Positions 15,349 through 22,110 of a DNA stretch of 38,921 bases are shown in pieces. The stretch is from Klebsiella pneumoniae (lineage in GTDB: Bacteria > Desulfobacterota > Binatia > Bin18). The stretch is from positions 1 to 38,921 of the forward strand of contig CAMBFS010000017.1 in assembly GCA_945865755.1 (NCBI GenBank), read 5' to 3'. Made by a program: the position numbers and the translations under genes. The notes under the pieces are model-generated. The model worked only from the letters and a program-made list of their open reading frames with translations. It did not search any database and was not told the origin of the DNA. The first letter of the stretch is position 1; every line of letters begins with the position of its first letter.

Positions 15349-15389
15349 CCCACACCGGCACGGTGAAGTACCATGCTGCGTTCGCCAGC

Positions 15390-15450
15390 GTATAACAATG
15401 CCATGCCGGCGACATGCGAAGACGCACGCGCCTGACGCCGGGCGTTCGGC
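15390..15450 (+). repeat. Possible short attC-like element 2
   Basis: GTATAAC at 15390-15396 and GTTCGGC at 15444-15450 bound a 61-bp imperfect palindrome with GCCGGC/GCCGGG boxes inside. It lies between the DUF2442 gene and the GFA fragment. The fit to attC is weaker than for the two longer elements: the inverse core departs from RYYYAAC at one position, and the right box may be native GFA codons. Confidence 0.25.
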
Positions 15451-15644
15451 GTTTCTGCGCCGACTGCGGGAGCGGACTGTTCTACCGAAATGCCGCAGTT
15501 CTCCCTGGCATTGTCGACGTTCAGTCCTCGACACTCGACAATCCCGACGCGCTCCCACCGACAATGCAAATTCGGACGGCCGAACGGCTCGGCTGGATGA
15601 AGCATGTTCATAAGCTGCCTGAATTCGAGAAATTCCCGACGTAG
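15414..15644 (+). pseudogene. C-terminal fragment of a GFA-family gene
   Basis: The frame encodes RRFCADCGSGLFYRNAAVLP and then VDVQSSTLDNPDALPP and ERLGWMKHVHKLPEFEKFP, the C-terminal half of the glutathione-dependent formaldehyde-activating (GFA) zinc fold. The N-terminal half with its CHCG zinc ligands is absent, and the 60 bp before it look like the palindromic element rather than GFA sequence. An ATG exists at 15414, but the product would lack half the zinc site. It is read as a truncated, non-functional gene. Confidence 0.65.
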
Positions 15645-15712
15645 GCCCCCTCGGCTGCTAAGGCGGGGCGATGGAGCGTCCGCACGAGTTGAACAAGGAC
15701 CTCACGACTGAC

Positions 15713-15808
15713 GCCTAAGCAGCCGCGCCACCGCATCGCGGCCCTGTTGGGGTTCGAAAAGGCAGAAAGACCACGGCGGGGCGGCTCCCGGCGAGCGGAG
15801 GCATAGGC
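15713..15808 (+). repeat. attC-like imperfect palindrome 3
   Basis: A 96-bp element with GCCTAAG at the left and CATAGGC at the right, sharing the inner word CACCGCATCGC and the layout CCGC-n2-CACCGCATCGC with the element at 14654. The right arm carries GGGGCGGCTC as in element 1. Core boxes are degenerate compared with a working attC. It closes the small-gene region and lies 85 bp before hisH. Confidence 0.45.
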
Positions 15809-15892
15809 ATCCTACTGCCAAGACGGGATTCTCCATTCCCGGCTCAAACTTCCCGGTTGCTTCTTTTCCCGCCCACCGGAATAATGCCCCCC

Positions 15893-16585
15893 ATGATTGC
15901 TATTATTGATTACGGCATGGGCAACCTGCGTAGCGTCCAGAAGGGGTTCGAGAAAATGGGCTATACGGCGGAGGTGACCCGTGATGCCAAACGGATCGAA
16001 GCCGCGCCTGGGGTCGTCCTTCCCGGCGTTGGGGCCTTCGCCGCTTGTATGAATGGCTTAGCTGAATGTGGCCTGACCGATACCGTCCATCGGGTGGTCG
16101 CGAAGGGTACGCCATTGCTCGGTATTTGCGTCGGCATGCAGATTCTGTTTAGCGAAAGCGTTGAGTTTGGCCGCGTGCGCGGACTCGATATTCTCAAGGG
16201 CCAAGTCGTGCGGTTTGATCCCACGCAACTCGCTGGGGGGAAAATCCCGCACATGGGCTGGAACCAACTCCATCTCAAGCGGCGACTCCCACACCTCGAC
16301 GGTATTGCCGACAGCTCATCTGTCTATTTCGTCCATTCGTATTATCCCGTACCCGACGATCCGGCGATCATTGCCACAACTACGGACTACGGGCACCTAG
16401 AATTCACCTCCAGCGTCCAGTGGCGCAACATTTTCGCTACCCAGTTTCATCCGGAGAAAAGTCAAGCAATCGGACTCCGCATCCTCTCGAACTTTGGACG
16501 ATTCGTACTGGGCGAACATCCCACTCTCATTTCTTCCGAGACTTCGCAGACTCCGAACTCCGAACTCCGAACTCCGAACTCGTGA
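15893..16585 (+). CDS. hisH: Imidazole glycerol phosphate synthase glutaminase subunit HisH
   Basis: A 230-residue class I glutamine amidotransferase that feeds ammonia to HisF in histidine synthesis. It starts IAIIDYGMGNLRSV. The nucleophile is Cys79 in LLGICVGMQ, the oxyanion PGVGAF is at 44-49, and the catalytic His186/Glu188 lie in FHPEKS. ATG 15893 fits the family N-terminus; ATG 15884 is possible. The normal chain ends near residue 205. Residues about 220-229 (SELRTPNS-type) are encoded by a CTCCGAA heptamer array, an unusual appended tail. hisA follows after 5 bp. Confidence 0.95.
   Translation: MIAIIDYGMGNLRSVQKGFEKMGYTAEVTRDAKRIEAAPGVVLPGVGAFAACMNGLAECGLTDTVHRVVAKGTPLLGICVGMQILFSESVEFGRVRGLDILKGQVVRFDPTQLAGGKIPHMGWNQLHLKRRLPHLDGIADSSSVYFVHSYYPVPDDPAIIATTTDYGHLEFTSSVQWRNIFATQFHPEKSQAIGLRILSNFGRFVLGEHPTLISSETSQTPNSELRTPNS
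16551..16582 (+). repeat. Heptamer array (CTCCGAA x4) in hisH 3' end
   Basis: Four perfect CTCCGAA units (16551-16578) followed by a partial unit end 1 bp before the hisH stop codon, and hisA starts 9 bp later. The same unit occurs in the inverted arrays at 25964-26100. Confidence 0.9.
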
Positions 16586-16590
16586 GCCCC

Positions 16591-17325
16591 ATGCTTGTTA
16601 TTCCCGCTATCGACCTCAAAGACGGTCACTGCGTGCGCCTCTACCAAGGCGACATGAACCAAGCCACCATTTATTCCGATGACCCGGTGGCCACAGCCTT
16701 ACGCTGGCAAAGTGAAGGGGCCGAACGGCTGCATGTTGTCGATCTCGACGGCGCGGTCTCTGGTTCTGGAGTGAATACCGCCGTCATTGGCCGCATCTGT
16801 CGAGCGCTGACCATTCCGGTTCAGGTGGGTGGCGGCATTCGGAACCTTGAAGCAATTGAGCGACTGTCATTTCTCGGAGTCAGCCGCATGATTCTTGGAA
16901 CCGTGGCGTATCGCGACCCAGATGTCGTGGCGGCGGCGTGTCAACGCTTTCCTGGTCAAATCACGGTGGGCATTGATGCGCGTGGTGGGAAAGTCGCCGT
17001 TCAAGGGTGGACAGAAACCACGACACTCGAAGCCGTGGATTTGGCGCAGCGCTGCGCCGCGATGGGGGTGAGTGAGATTGTTTATACCGACATTGCTCGT
17101 GACGGCACGGAACAAGGGGTCAACTTGGAAGCCACGCTTGCTCTTGCCCAAGCCGTTGCCCTTCCGGTCATTGCTTCTGGTGGTGTGGCGACGTTGCGCG
17201 ACATCCAACGCCTGACGCCATTGGAAGCGCATGGCATCAGCGGCGTGATCGTCGGGCGCGCATTGTATACCGGGGCGGTCAATCTCGCGGAAGCCATTTT
17301 AGTCGGGAAACATCTGCCGCATTGA
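16591..17325 (+). CDS. hisA: Phosphoribosylformimino-5-aminoimidazole carboxamide ribotide isomerase HisA
   Basis: A 244-residue TIM-barrel isomerase (ProFAR to PRFAR), the histidine step before HisHF. The N-terminus MLVIPAIDLKDGHCVRLYQGD has catalytic Asp8. The second catalytic Asp129 is in VGIDARGG. VQVGGGIRN (78-86) and VIASGGVATL are the two phosphate-binding loops. Length is normal. ATG 16591 is set by the conserved N-terminus; the open frame upstream belongs to hisH sequence in another frame. Confidence 0.95.
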   Translation: MLVIPAIDLKDGHCVRLYQGDMNQATIYSDDPVATALRWQSEGAERLHVVDLDGAVSGSGVNTAVIGRICRALTIPVQVGGGIRNLEAIERLSFLGVSRMILGTVAYRDPDVVAAACQRFPGQITVGIDARGGKVAVQGWTETTTLEAVDLAQRCAAMGVSEIVYTDIARDGTEQGVNLEATLALAQAVALPVIASGGVATLRDIQRLTPLEAHGISGVIVGRALYTGAVNLAEAILVGKHLPH

Positions 17326-17374
17326 TGGTTGCGGCTTGCCCCCGTACCCGTCGCTCTCTTACAATGCACCCGTT

Positions 17375-18286
17375 ATGAACATCTTCTCTCCCTGGCAGGC
17401 TCTCCGTCAGTTTCTGATTCGGCGAATCGCGAAGATTTTGACCAAAAGGCTCAAGAACTATACCTCACGTTGTCCCAATGACCTCGACGCGTTGAAAAAC
17501 CATATCAAAAAGGGAGACGTGATCCTTGTTGAAGGTGAGCAGCGGGTGAGCGAGGTCATCAAATATCTCACGCAAAGTTCGTGGTCCCATGCGGCGCTCT
17601 ACATTGGCGATGAGTTGCTGCGACGCAACCACCCGCAAGCTGGGCAAGCGCGCGCGGCCTTTGGCGAAGACGCCAACTATCTGCTGGTCGAAGCCTTGGT
17701 CGAAGGCGGAGTCGTGGTGTCGCCGTTGTCGAAGTATCTCAATCTCAACATTCGCGTCTGCCGTCCACATAGTCTGCGCAAGGATCACGTGCGCGATATT
17801 TTAGATGACGTCATCGGCCAACTCGGCCATGAGTATGATCTCCAGAATGTGTTTGATCTGACGCGCTATTTCCTGCCCGTGAGTTTGGTCCCGCGTCGCT
17901 TCCGCCGCAAAGCGCTGCACTTTGGCAGCGGCCTGCCCACGCAGGTGATCTGTTCGAGCATGATCGCCGCGGCCTTCGACAACGTTGGGTTTCCCGTGCT
18001 CCCCCAGATCATCATCCAACCGGAAAAAGTTACCGCGCACCGCTCGTGGCGTGAACGTCTCCTCTCGCTCACCGATGGCTCGCGGCCACGGTTCGTCTTT
18101 CGCCGTCCGCATCATAGTCTCGTCACTCCACGTGACTTCGACCTCTCGCCCTACTTCGAGATCGTGAAATTCAACGTCATCGCGTCCGGGCAGTTCGATT
18201 ACAGCAAAATCGAGTGGGCGCAAAATGAGGATCTCCCAAGCGTCGAGCCCCAAGACACGGCGGTCACCACCACTGCCGACTCATAA
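17375..18286 (+). CDS. YiiX/YebB-like NlpC/P60 cysteine hydrolase
   Basis: A 303-residue protein of the permuted papain-like (YiiX/YebB, NlpC/P60 superfamily) group. Key points are KKGDVILVEG (46-54), the catalytic-type His72 in SSWSHAALYIG, VVVSPLSKYL, and Cys193 in TQVICSSMIAAAF. In circularly permuted NlpC/P60 proteins the His comes before the Cys, as here. The first 30 residues are basic and amphipathic and may sit on a membrane. Known relatives act on amides or lipid-linked substrates, but most are uncharacterised. It lies between hisA (49 bp) and hisF (42 bp) in the same direction, an unexpected guest in a his operon. Confidence 0.8.
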   Translation: MNIFSPWQALRQFLIRRIAKILTKRLKNYTSRCPNDLDALKNHIKKGDVILVEGEQRVSEVIKYLTQSSWSHAALYIGDELLRRNHPQAGQARAAFGEDANYLLVEALVEGGVVVSPLSKYLNLNIRVCRPHSLRKDHVRDILDDVIGQLGHEYDLQNVFDLTRYFLPVSLVPRRFRRKALHFGSGLPTQVICSSMIAAAFDNVGFPVLPQIIIQPEKVTAHRSWRERLLSLTDGSRPRFVFRRPHHSLVTPRDFDLSPYFEIVKFNVIASGQFDYSKIEWAQNEDLPSVEPQDTAVTTTADS

Positions 18287-18328
18287 GCGGTTCTTGACGC
18301 GCTCCCCGAAACCCTCGACACTCCCGGC

Positions 18329-19171
18329 ATGTTGAGCAAACGCATTATTCCATGCCTGGATGTCAAAGATGGTCGGGTGGTCAAAGGGGTGAATTTCGTG
18401 GACCTGCGGGACGCTGGCGACCCGGTCGAAATCGCGCAGCGTTATGATGAAGAAGGGGCGGACGAGCTGACTTTTCTGGACATCACGGCCTCACACGAAC
18501 AGCGCAAAATTATTCTTGATGTTGTCCGCAGAACGGCGGAGACGGTGTTCATGCCGCTTACGGTTGGTGGCGGAGTGCGCGAGGTGCAGGACATTCGCGA
18601 CTTACTCAATGCGGGCGCGGATAAAGTGTCGATCAACACCGCGGCGGTATCCCGTCCCGAGTTTGTCAAGGAAGCCGCCGAGCGATTCGGTTCGCAGTGC
18701 ATCGTGGTCGCGATTGATGCGAAACGGAAGTCGCGAGTGGGAGAAGAGACTAGAGACTGGAGACTAGAGACTAGTTCCCCTTCCCCCCAAGCCTCAAGCC
18801 TCAAGTCTCAAGCCTCAAGTTTAGCCTGGGAAGTGTTCATCCATGGAGGGCGAACACCGACGGGGCTGGATGCCATTGAGTGGGCGCGGCGGATGGAGGC
18901 GTATGGCGCGGGTGAAATTTTGCTCACCAGTATGGACCGCGACGGGACAAAAGCGGGCTATGATATTCCCCTCACGCGAGCGATCGCCGAGGCGGTCACA
19001 ATTCCCGTCATTGCCTCTGGTGGGGTCGGCACGCTCGACCATATCCACGAAGGACTGACGGCTGGTGGCGCGGACGCGGCACTCGCGGCGTCGATTTTTC
19101 ATTACCGCGAATACACCATTCGCCAGTGCAAAGAGTTCTTGGCCGCACGTGGCGTGCGCGTCAGAATCTAA
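18329..19171 (+). CDS. hisF: Imidazole glycerol phosphate synthase cyclase HisF with an array-encoded insertion
   Basis: A 280-residue TIM-barrel cyclase, normally about 255 residues, making imidazole glycerol phosphate and AICAR with His[17 protein letters not shown] has catalytic Asp11 and VVAIDAKR has catalytic Asp130. [10 protein letters not shown] and [10 protein letters not shown] are the phosphate loops, and [12 protein letters not shown] is intact. Residues about 134-166, immediately after AKR and before WEVFIHGGR, are an extra Ser/Gln/Glu-rich segment encoded by two heptamer arrays (AGAGACT x4 and CAAGCCT x4). The barrel before and after is intact and in frame, so the gene appears functional despite the insertion. 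Confidence 0.93.
   Translation: MLSKRIIPCLDVKDGRVVKGVNFVDLRDAGDPVEIAQRYDEEGADELTFLDITASHEQRKIILDVVRRTAETVFMPLTVGGGVREVQDIRDLLNAGADKVSINTAAVSRPEFVKEAAERFGSQCIVVAIDAKRKSRVGEETRDWRLETSSPSPQASSLKSQASSLAWEVFIHGGRTPTGLDAIEWARRMEAYGAGEILLTSMDRDGTKAGYDIPLTRAIAEAVTIPVIASGGVGTLDHIHEGLTAGGADAALAASIFHYREYTIRQCKEFLAARGVRVRI
18745..18819 (+). repeat. Two heptamer arrays inserted within hisF
   Basis: 18745-18772 holds four units of AGAGACT (one as GGAGACT). 18788-18819 holds four units of CAAGCCT (one as CAAGTCT) plus CAAG. A short C-rich spacer separates them. They encode the non-family segment of HisF and keep its frame open. Confidence 0.92.
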
Positions 19172-19220
19172 GATCGCGGATGTCCCAATTGCGGATGTGG
19201 CACATCCGCCTTTTCCCTAT

Positions 19221-19270
19221 TTTTACTTTTTACTTTTTACTTTTTGATTTTTGCTTTTTGATTTTTTGCT
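19221..19270 (+). repeat. Heptamer array (TTTTACT/TTTTGAT)
   Basis: Seven units: TTTTACT x3, TTTTGAT, TTTTGCT, TTTTGAT, then an 8-bp variant. It lies between hisF and the BKACE gene and may act as a T-rich termination region for the his operon, though no stem was seen. Confidence 0.88.
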
Positions 19271-19344
19271 ATTTCGCTGGCACCTCCGCCGGAAATAGCG
19301 TAAGAAGCGGTTTAGATTTTGACGCTTCAATAAAGGAGGAACCT

Positions 19345-20211
19345 ATGGCCAAAATCATGATCGAGTCCGCGATTAACGGGAATGCGATGCGCAAGCTGAA
19401 CCCGCATATTCCGTACACACCAAAAGAGATCGCCGATGACGCGGTCGCCACCTGCAAGGCTGGCGCGGCGCTCATTCATTTTCATGTGCGCAATCCCGAA
19501 AATGGGGAATGGGTTCAGGATGTGCCGTACTATGCCGAAGTGTACCGCCGGACACGCGAGCATTGTAAACCGCTGCTGTGGCCCACATTTCCGTTCGGTG
19601 ACGATCCGGCCCCGCGGTTTCAACATTTTATCGAGCTGTCGAAGGACCCGGCCACCAAGCCCGACTTGGGAGCGGGCGACATGGGATCGGTCAACCTCGT
19701 CTCCTACGACCCGCTCTCGAAAACCGTGCATGGCAGTGGCTTCATCTACAAGAATTCGTATGACACCATCCGTTACTTTCTTGAACATTCGCGCGAACTC
19801 GGCTTGCGCCCAACGCTACAAATTTTCGATCCGAGTTTCCTCCGCGCCGCGTTGATCTTCTTGGAACAAGGGCTGCTGACCGAGCCGTTGTTGCTCAAGT
19901 TCTATCTGGGTGGGCCGGAGCTGCCGTTCGGTCTGCCGCCGTCGCTGAAGAGTCTGGAAGCGTACCTCGACATGATAAAAGGCGTGCGCTGCAACTGGTT
20001 CGGGGCGACGCTGGGTGGAGACAATCTGCCGCTCGTGCCAACGATCGTGAGCCTTGGCGGGCATGTGCGCATCGGGTTGGAGGATTATCAGTATGCGCGG
20101 GAAGGACAGTTGACCAATCCGCAGATCGTCCAACGCGCGGTCAGCATGATTACCGGCATGGGACACGAGGTTGCTACGGTGGAGGAGTCGCGGGCTATGA
20201 TTGGGGCGTAA
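19345..20211 (+). CDS. Beta-keto acid cleavage enzyme (BKACE, DUF849)
   Basis: A 288-residue zinc enzyme of the BKACE (formerly DUF849) family, which condenses a beta-keto acid with acetyl-CoA and cleaves it to acetoacetate and a new acyl-CoA. The zinc ligands are in ALIHFHVRNP (His45, His47). The N-terminus KIMIESAINGNAMRKLNPHIPYTP, the substrate-binding DMGSVNL and the C-terminal GGHVRIGLEDYQYAREG with the ligand His/Glu pattern all match. The exact keto acid cannot be predicted. AAAGGAGGA lies 5 bp before ATG 19345. It stands alone, with heptamer arrays on both sides. Confidence 0.92.
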   Translation: MAKIMIESAINGNAMRKLNPHIPYTPKEIADDAVATCKAGAALIHFHVRNPENGEWVQDVPYYAEVYRRTREHCKPLLWPTFPFGDDPAPRFQHFIELSKDPATKPDLGAGDMGSVNLVSYDPLSKTVHGSGFIYKNSYDTIRYFLEHSRELGLRPTLQIFDPSFLRAALIFLEQGLLTEPLLLKFYLGGPELPFGLPPSLKSLEAYLDMIKGVRCNWFGATLGGDNLPLVPTIVSLGGHVRIGLEDYQYAREGQLTNPQIVQRAVSMITGMGHEVATVEESRAMIGA

Positions 20212-20229
20212 GGGGGAGTCTGGGGAAAG

Positions 20230-20288
20230 AAGTCAAAAGTCAAAAGTCAAATCGCAAAAGTCAAAAGTAAAAAGTAAAAAGTAAAAAG
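20230..20288 (+). repeat. Heptamer array (AAGTCAA x8), left flank of four-helix gene
   Basis: Eight consecutive 7-bp units: AAGTCAA x3, ATCGCAA, AAGTCAA, AAGTAAA x3. It lies 24 bp before the four-helix-bundle ATG. Its reverse complement (CTTTTGA units) appears after that gene. Confidence 0.92.
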
Positions 20289-20312
20289 GGCGGATCGTAC
20301 GAGGGAGAAGGG

Positions 20313-20687
20313 ATGGCTGAACGGCGAGAGCTTGATGAGCGATTGCTGGACTATGGAGCACGCATTATCAAGCTGGTTGGCGGACTTCCTTCGAATCTTG
20401 TGGGAAGACGGATCGGCGACCAGCTCCTCCGTAGTGGAACAGCAGTCGGGGCCAATTATGAAGAGGCGCGCGGGGCGGAGTCCAAAAACGACTTCGTGCA
20501 TAAACTGCAAATCGCCCTCAAGGAACTGCGCGAATCTCATTACTGGCTCCGTCTCCTGGTCAAAGCTGACATCTTTCCCCTTGCGCGGCTCCAGGAATTG
20601 ATCGACGAATCCGCCCAACTCCGGGCGATTTTATCAAAGGCCGTCGCTACCACAAAAGGAACAGCAAAAACCGAGGAGAAGAAGTAA
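20313..20687 (+). CDS. Four-helix bundle protein (S23/IVP family)
   Basis: A 124-residue all-helical protein of the TIGR02436 four-helix bundle family. Characteristic blocks are LLDYGARIIKLVGGLP, IGDQLLRSGTAVGANYEEARGAESKNDFVHKLQIALKE, and RESHYWLRLLVKADI. Relatives include proteins encoded by 23S rRNA intervening sequences and the DGR accessory protein Avd, which binds nucleic acid. No 23S rRNA or DGR is nearby. GGAGAAGGG precedes ATG 20313. The Lys/Thr-rich tail is short. The gene is bracketed by inverted heptamer arrays at 20230-20288 and 20730-20761, as if it travelled as a unit. Function in this stand-alone context is unknown. Confidence 0.9.
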   Translation: MAERRELDERLLDYGARIIKLVGGLPSNLVGRRIGDQLLRSGTAVGANYEEARGAESKNDFVHKLQIALKELRESHYWLRLLVKADIFPLARLQELIDESAQLRAILSKAVATTKGTAKTEEKK

Positions 20688-20709
20688 AAAGAGCCCGCTG
20701 ACAATCCTT

Positions 20710-20901
20710 CACTTCGCTCTTCTTGTCCTTTTTTCACTTTTGACTTTTGCCTTTTGACTTCTCCCCATGCCGCCCCTTCTCATCCCTCAAATCCCTACTC
20801 ACTCCGCGCTTCTTGTTCTTTTTTTCACTTTTGACTTTTGACTTTTGGACTTTGACTTTTGACTTTTCCCCATGGCCTCCCTTCTCATCGCCCAAATCCA
20901 C
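20710..20901 (+). repeat. Imperfect tandem duplication containing heptamer arrays
   Basis: Copy 1 (about 20710-20796) and copy 2 (about 20800-20901) share CACTTCGC/CACTCCGC, CTTCTTGT, a CTTTTGA array (3 units at 20737-20757; about 5 at 20828-20862), then CCCCATG and a similar start: ATG 20767 reads MPPLLIPQI and ATG 20872 reads MASLLIAQI. The duplication thus includes the first ten codons of the downstream CinA-like gene; the first copy is a dead start. Confidence 0.8.
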
Positions 20902-21402
20902 GAAACCCCAACAATGGCGGTCTTAGTCGTGACCGGTGGCGGGGCACAAGCAGTAGCGGACCTCCTGGCGGTGCCAGGCGCGTCGCGGACGCTGCTTGAA
21001 GCACTGGTACCTTATAGCGATACCTCACTCACTGAGTTCTTAGGTTCATCATCAACGCAAGCCGTGTCCACAGAGACAGCAGCCGCATTAGCGCAAGCCG
21101 CGTACCGACGAGCAGTAGTTCTCCGCGAGCACGATGCGGTACCAGTGATCGGACTCGCGTGCACCGCCACGCTCGTCACCGACCGGCCCAAGAAAGGTGA
21201 CCATCGTGCGCATATTGGCCTCTGCACGCATGAACGGACCCGCGTCTACTCGGTGACGTTGCACAAAGGCGCGCGTGATCGACAAGCGGAAGAACGGCTG
21301 GTGAGTGACCTTCTGCTGCGCGTCTGCGCTGAAGGCTGTGGATTGAGTCTGACGGAACCGCTGTCGCTGTTGCCAGGCGAACATGTGACCGTTCACCCGT
21401 AA
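20872..21402 (+). CDS. CinA C-terminal-like protein
   Basis: A 176-residue protein resembling the CinA C-terminal (PncC, nicotinamide-nucleotide amidase) fold. VVTGGGAQAVADLLAVPGASRTLLEALVPYSDTSL parallels the PncC TGG...VPGSS...VVAYS block. VIGLACTATLVTDRPKKGDHRAHIG parallels the TGLAGP region, where the usual Gly/Pro are replaced. SVTLHKGARDRQAEE follows. The leading AES of true PncC is altered, so amidase activity is doubtful. ATG 20872 sits right after a heptamer array without a strong ribosome site. A non-coding copy of its first ten codons lies 105 bp upstream. The metallophosphoesterase follows after 59 bp. Confidence 0.65.
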   Translation: MASLLIAQIHETPTMAVLVVTGGGAQAVADLLAVPGASRTLLEALVPYSDTSLTEFLGSSSTQAVSTETAAALAQAAYRRAVVLREHDAVPVIGLACTATLVTDRPKKGDHRAHIGLCTHERTRVYSVTLHKGARDRQAEERLVSDLLLRVCAEGCGLSLTEPLSLLPGEHVTVHP

Positions 21403-21461
21403 GCTTGGACAAAGATGCACCTCTTGCTCGCGTGCCATAAAGCCCATAGAAAAGAACCACT

Positions 21462-22040
21462 ATGAAAATTGGACTCGTCTCTGACATCCATGCCGACGCG
21501 CGCGCGTTGCGGCGCGCGCTCGAACATCTGCCTTCCGTTGACGCCTATCTGTGTCCTGGCGACGCAGTTAGTGAGTATCGTTTCTGCGCCGAGACCGTTG
21601 AAGTGCTGCAACAAGCCAATGTCCTGTGCATCCAGGGCAATCACGAACAGGTGCTGTTCAATGGCCGCAACCCAGCCTATCTCAAAAAATGTCGAGAAAC
21701 CTTTACCCCCGAATCGTTGGACTTTCTCGCCACCGCCCCTCTCACGCGTGAACTAGAATTCGCTGGCGTCAAAGTGCTGCAAATCCACGCCAGCCCGTGG
21801 GAGCCGCATGATGAGTACATCTATCCAGGCAGCCCCCGACTCGCGCGGTTCTCAACTCTCCCCTACGATATGGTGTGTTTCGGCCACACGCATATTCCGC
21901 TCATCCACCAAGCTGGAACCGTGACCATCATCAATCCTGGCTCTTGTTCACAACCCCGAGATCAGGACCGGCGCGGCTCCTGCGCCATGTTCGACACCGA
22001 AACGCGGGAGACCACGATTCATCGGTTCTCACTCGAATAG
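21462..22040 (+). CDS. YfcE-like metallophosphoesterase
   Basis: A 192-residue calcineurin-like phosphoesterase with the full metal site: LVSDIHAD (Asp8, His10), LCPGDAV, IQGNHEQ, LQIHASP, and CFGHTHIP with IINPGSCSQPRD after it. The size and C-terminal NPGS match YfcE/MJ0936-type phosphodiesterases, which need Mn2+ or similar ions. The natural substrate is unknown. It may share a transcript with the CinA-like gene before it. Confidence 0.88.
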   Translation: MKIGLVSDIHADARALRRALEHLPSVDAYLCPGDAVSEYRFCAETVEVLQQANVLCIQGNHEQVLFNGRNPAYLKKCRETFTPESLDFLATAPLTRELEFAGVKVLQIHASPWEPHDEYIYPGSPRLARFSTLPYDMVCFGHTHIPLIHQAGTVTIINPGSCSQPRDQDRRGSCAMFDTETRETTIHRFSLE

Positions 22041-22063
22041 CGGTGAAGGTAACACCTCTCATG

Positions 22064-22094
22064 CTGACTACTGGCTACTGACTACTGACTACTT
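22064..22094 (+). repeat. Heptamer array (CTGACTA x4)
   Basis: CTGACTA, CTGGCTA, CTGACTA, CTGACTA in tandem, ending 17 bp before the aldo/keto reductase ATG and immediately before its ribosome site AAGGAGG. Its copy number would set the promoter-to-ribosome-site spacing. Confidence 0.9.
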
Positions 22095-22110
22095 TCCAAG
22101 GAGGTCCGCG

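Noticed and set aside
20313..20687. Intervening sequence of a 23S rRNA
   Set aside because: The four-helix gene family suggests it, but no rRNA sequence flanks the gene.
20230..20867. CRISPR array
   Set aside because: Units are 7 bp and contiguous without spacers, so the repeats are simple tandem arrays.
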